From the NCBI GenBank assembly GCA_045629925.1, contig JAZQSD010000142.1, forward strand, positions 1 to 7,119: 7,119 nucleotides of DNA, given 5' to 3'. Shown in pieces: positions 6,181 through 7,119 of the stretch; positions within the stretch are counted from its first letter, which is position 1; every line of letters begins with the position of its first letter. The notes below the pieces were generated by a model. The model was not told where the DNA came from and did no database searches. It saw nothing but the letters and a program-made list of their open reading frames with translations. Source of the DNA: Brotonthovivens sp045629925 (lineage in GTDB: Bacteria > Bacillota > Clostridia > Lachnospirales > Lachnospiraceae). A program made the position numbers and the translations under genes.

Positions 6181-6987
6181 ATGAGAATTGGAAACAGAGA
6201 TTTTGATACAAATAACCATACATATGTGATGGGGATTTTAAACGTTACGCCAGATTCTTTTTCGGATGGGGGAAAGTACGATTGTGTGGATGTGGCACTT
6301 CATCGGGTAGAACAGATGGTGCTAGAAGGCGCTGATATTATTGATATCGGTGGAGAATCTACAAGACCAGGCTATAGCCAGATATCTGTGCAGGAAGAAA
6401 TTCATAGGGTTGCTCCAGTGATTGAAGGTATTAAAAAACGTTTTGATATTCCGATTTCCCTGGATACTTATAAGTCGCAAGTGGCAGAAGCAGGGATTAT
6501 AGCCGGTGCAGATCTGATTAACGATATCTGGGGCTTAAAATACGACGCCGCCATGGCAGATGTGATTGCAGAACATAAAGTTGCATGCTGTCTGATGCAC
6601 AATCGCGACAATGTTGAATATGAAGACTTTGTACAAGATGTAATCAGAGATTTGACTGAATCTGTGGAAATGGCACTTTCCCATGGGGTTGATAAGAGCC
6701 GGATCATTTTGGATCCAGGTGTAGGGTTTGGAAAAAACTATCAGCAGAATATCAAGGTTTTGAACCAGTTGGAACGATTTAAGGTGTTGGGATATCCAAT
6801 ACTCCTTGGAGTATCTAAAAAAACTGTGATCGGATTGACTTTGGATATACCGACTCATGAACGAGGTGCTGCGACCATTGCAACAACAGCATTGGCAGTA
6901 GTGAAGGGGTGCGGTTTTGTCAGGGTTCACGATGTGAAAGAAAATGTACATGCGGTTAAGATGATGGAGGCCATTTTACATGGATAA
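6181..6987 (+). CDS. folP: Dihydropteroate synthase
   Basis: FolP condenses 6-hydroxymethyl-7,8-dihydropterin diphosphate with p-aminobenzoate to give dihydropteroate and is the target of sulfonamides. The 268-residue TIM-barrel protein is of normal length and has all family blocks: MGILNVTPDSFSDGG (residues 17-31), DIGGESTRPG (55-64), SLDTYKSQVAEAG (93-105), the LINDIWGL segment (112-119), ILDPGVGFGK (176-185), LGVSKKTVIG (209-218) and RVHDV (248-252). The pterin and PABA/phosphate ligands Asp55, Lys214, Arg248 and His250 are therefore present. SKKT replaces the more usual SRKS, a mild change. The first two conserved loops show no obvious insertion of the kind found in Sul resistance enzymes. 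The ATG lies 2 nt after the HD gene stop, with a weak AGAGAG site inside that gene's end, pointing to translational coupling. Confidence 0.97.
   Translation: MRIGNRDFDTNNHTYVMGILNVTPDSFSDGGKYDCVDVALHRVEQMVLEGADIIDIGGESTRPGYSQISVQEEIHRVAPVIEGIKKRFDIPISLDTYKSQVAEAGIIAGADLINDIWGLKYDAAMADVIAEHKVACCLMHNRDNVEYEDFVQDVIRDLTESVEMALSHGVDKSRIILDPGVGFGKNYQQNIKVLNQLERFKVLGYPILLGVSKKTVIGLTLDIPTHERGAATIATTALAVVKGCGFVRVHDVKENVHAVKMMEAILHG
6966..6970 (+). promoter_or_regulatory. Ribosome binding site of folB inside folP
   Basis: A perfect GGAGG lies within the last folP codons, 9 bases before the folB ATG at 6980. It fixes the folB start and shows that the 8-nt overlap of folP and folB is genuine rather than a frameshift. 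Confidence 0.88.
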
Positions 6988-7119
6988 AATTGTTATCAAA
7001 GATTTGGAAGTGTTTGCGAAACATGGAGTTTTTCCAGAAGAAAATGAAAATGGACAGAACTTTTACGTGGATGCGATTTTATATACAGATACAAGAAAAG
7101 CAGGATTAAGCGATGATTT
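6980..7119 (+). CDS. folB: Dihydroneopterin aldolase, 3'-truncated by window end
   Basis: FolB splits 7,8-dihydroneopterin into 6-hydroxymethyl-7,8-dihydropterin and glycolaldehyde, two steps before FolP. Only 46 full codons are present, too short to pass a usual length filter. The start MDKIVIKDLEVFAKHGVFPE is characteristic. Glu21 in PEENENGQ aligns with the catalytic Glu22 of the Staphylococcus aureus enzyme, and the GQ pair and the DTRKAGLSDD end of the visible part also fit the family. The ATG overlaps the folP end by 8 nt in another frame and has a strong ribosome binding site. The missing part holds the catalytic Lys. It cannot be seen whether the gene is a single FolB or a FolB-FolK fusion, both of which occur in Clostridia. 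Confidence 0.93.
   Translation, partial: MDKIVIKDLEVFAKHGVFPEENENGQNFYVDAILYTDTRKAGLSDD

Noticed and set aside
6535..6951. Minus-strand open frame of 138 codons opposite folP
   Set aside because: It is antisense to conserved FolP blocks, and its composition looks like a reverse-frame artefact.
6235..6990. Possible sulfonamide-resistant FolP
   Set aside because: The conserved pterin and PABA loops look like ordinary chromosomal FolP without an obvious insertion. The SKKT variation alone is not evidence of resistance.

Overview
The window looks like a chromosomal segment from an anaerobic Firmicute of class Clostridia, most likely a gut-type Lachnospiraceae. This rests on the moderate-to-low GC content with A/T-rich wobble positions, the strong GGAGG-type ribosome binding sites, and the combination of a clostridial type IIA topoisomerase A subunit, a K+-dependent membrane pyrophosphatase and a folate gene cluster that carries an HD-domain gene. 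All convincing genes lie on the plus strand. No tRNA, rRNA, CRISPR array, insertion sequence or phage gene is visible, and no gene-free stretch exceeds 170 bases.

Layout. (1) Positions 1-1937 hold the 3' part of a topoisomerase A subunit. The window opens about 20 codons before the catalytic Arg-Tyr pair. The C-terminal domain has about five blade repeats and no GyrA box, so a topoisomerase IV (ParC) assignment is better supported than gyrase. (2) Positions 1938-2104 hold a strong extended -10 promoter and a structured leader of about 109 nt with two hairpins. (3) Positions 2105-4105 encode the membrane-integral pyrophosphatase HppA. Its sequence markers predict K+ dependence and Na+ (or Na+/H+) pumping, and its codon choice suggests high expression. 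(4) Positions 4106-4250 hold a textbook intrinsic terminator flanked by two smaller dyads, then a candidate promoter. (5) Positions 4251-7119 are a tightly packed folate operon: folC, an HD-domain metal-dependent hydrolase gene, folP, and the first 46 codons of folB. Spacing is 35 nt, then 2 nt, then an 8-nt overlap.

How the genes work together. FolB (dihydroneopterin aldolase), FolP (dihydropteroate synthase) and FolC (dihydrofolate/folylpolyglutamate synthase) are three steps of de novo folate synthesis. The HD protein between folC and folP has the metal ligands of a phosphohydrolase plus a C-terminal cysteine cluster. Its position makes it a candidate for a pterin-phosphate dephosphorylation step, but this is inference. 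Biosynthetic ligases, FolC-type reactions and polymer synthesis all feed the pyrophosphate/phosphate pool, and HppA would recover energy from pyrophosphate as an ion gradient. There is no direct evidence that the three transcription units are co-regulated.

No wholly new system is evident. The items most worth a second look are the HD-domain gene in the folate operon, its cysteine cluster, and the structured hppA leader with nested dyads at its promoter.
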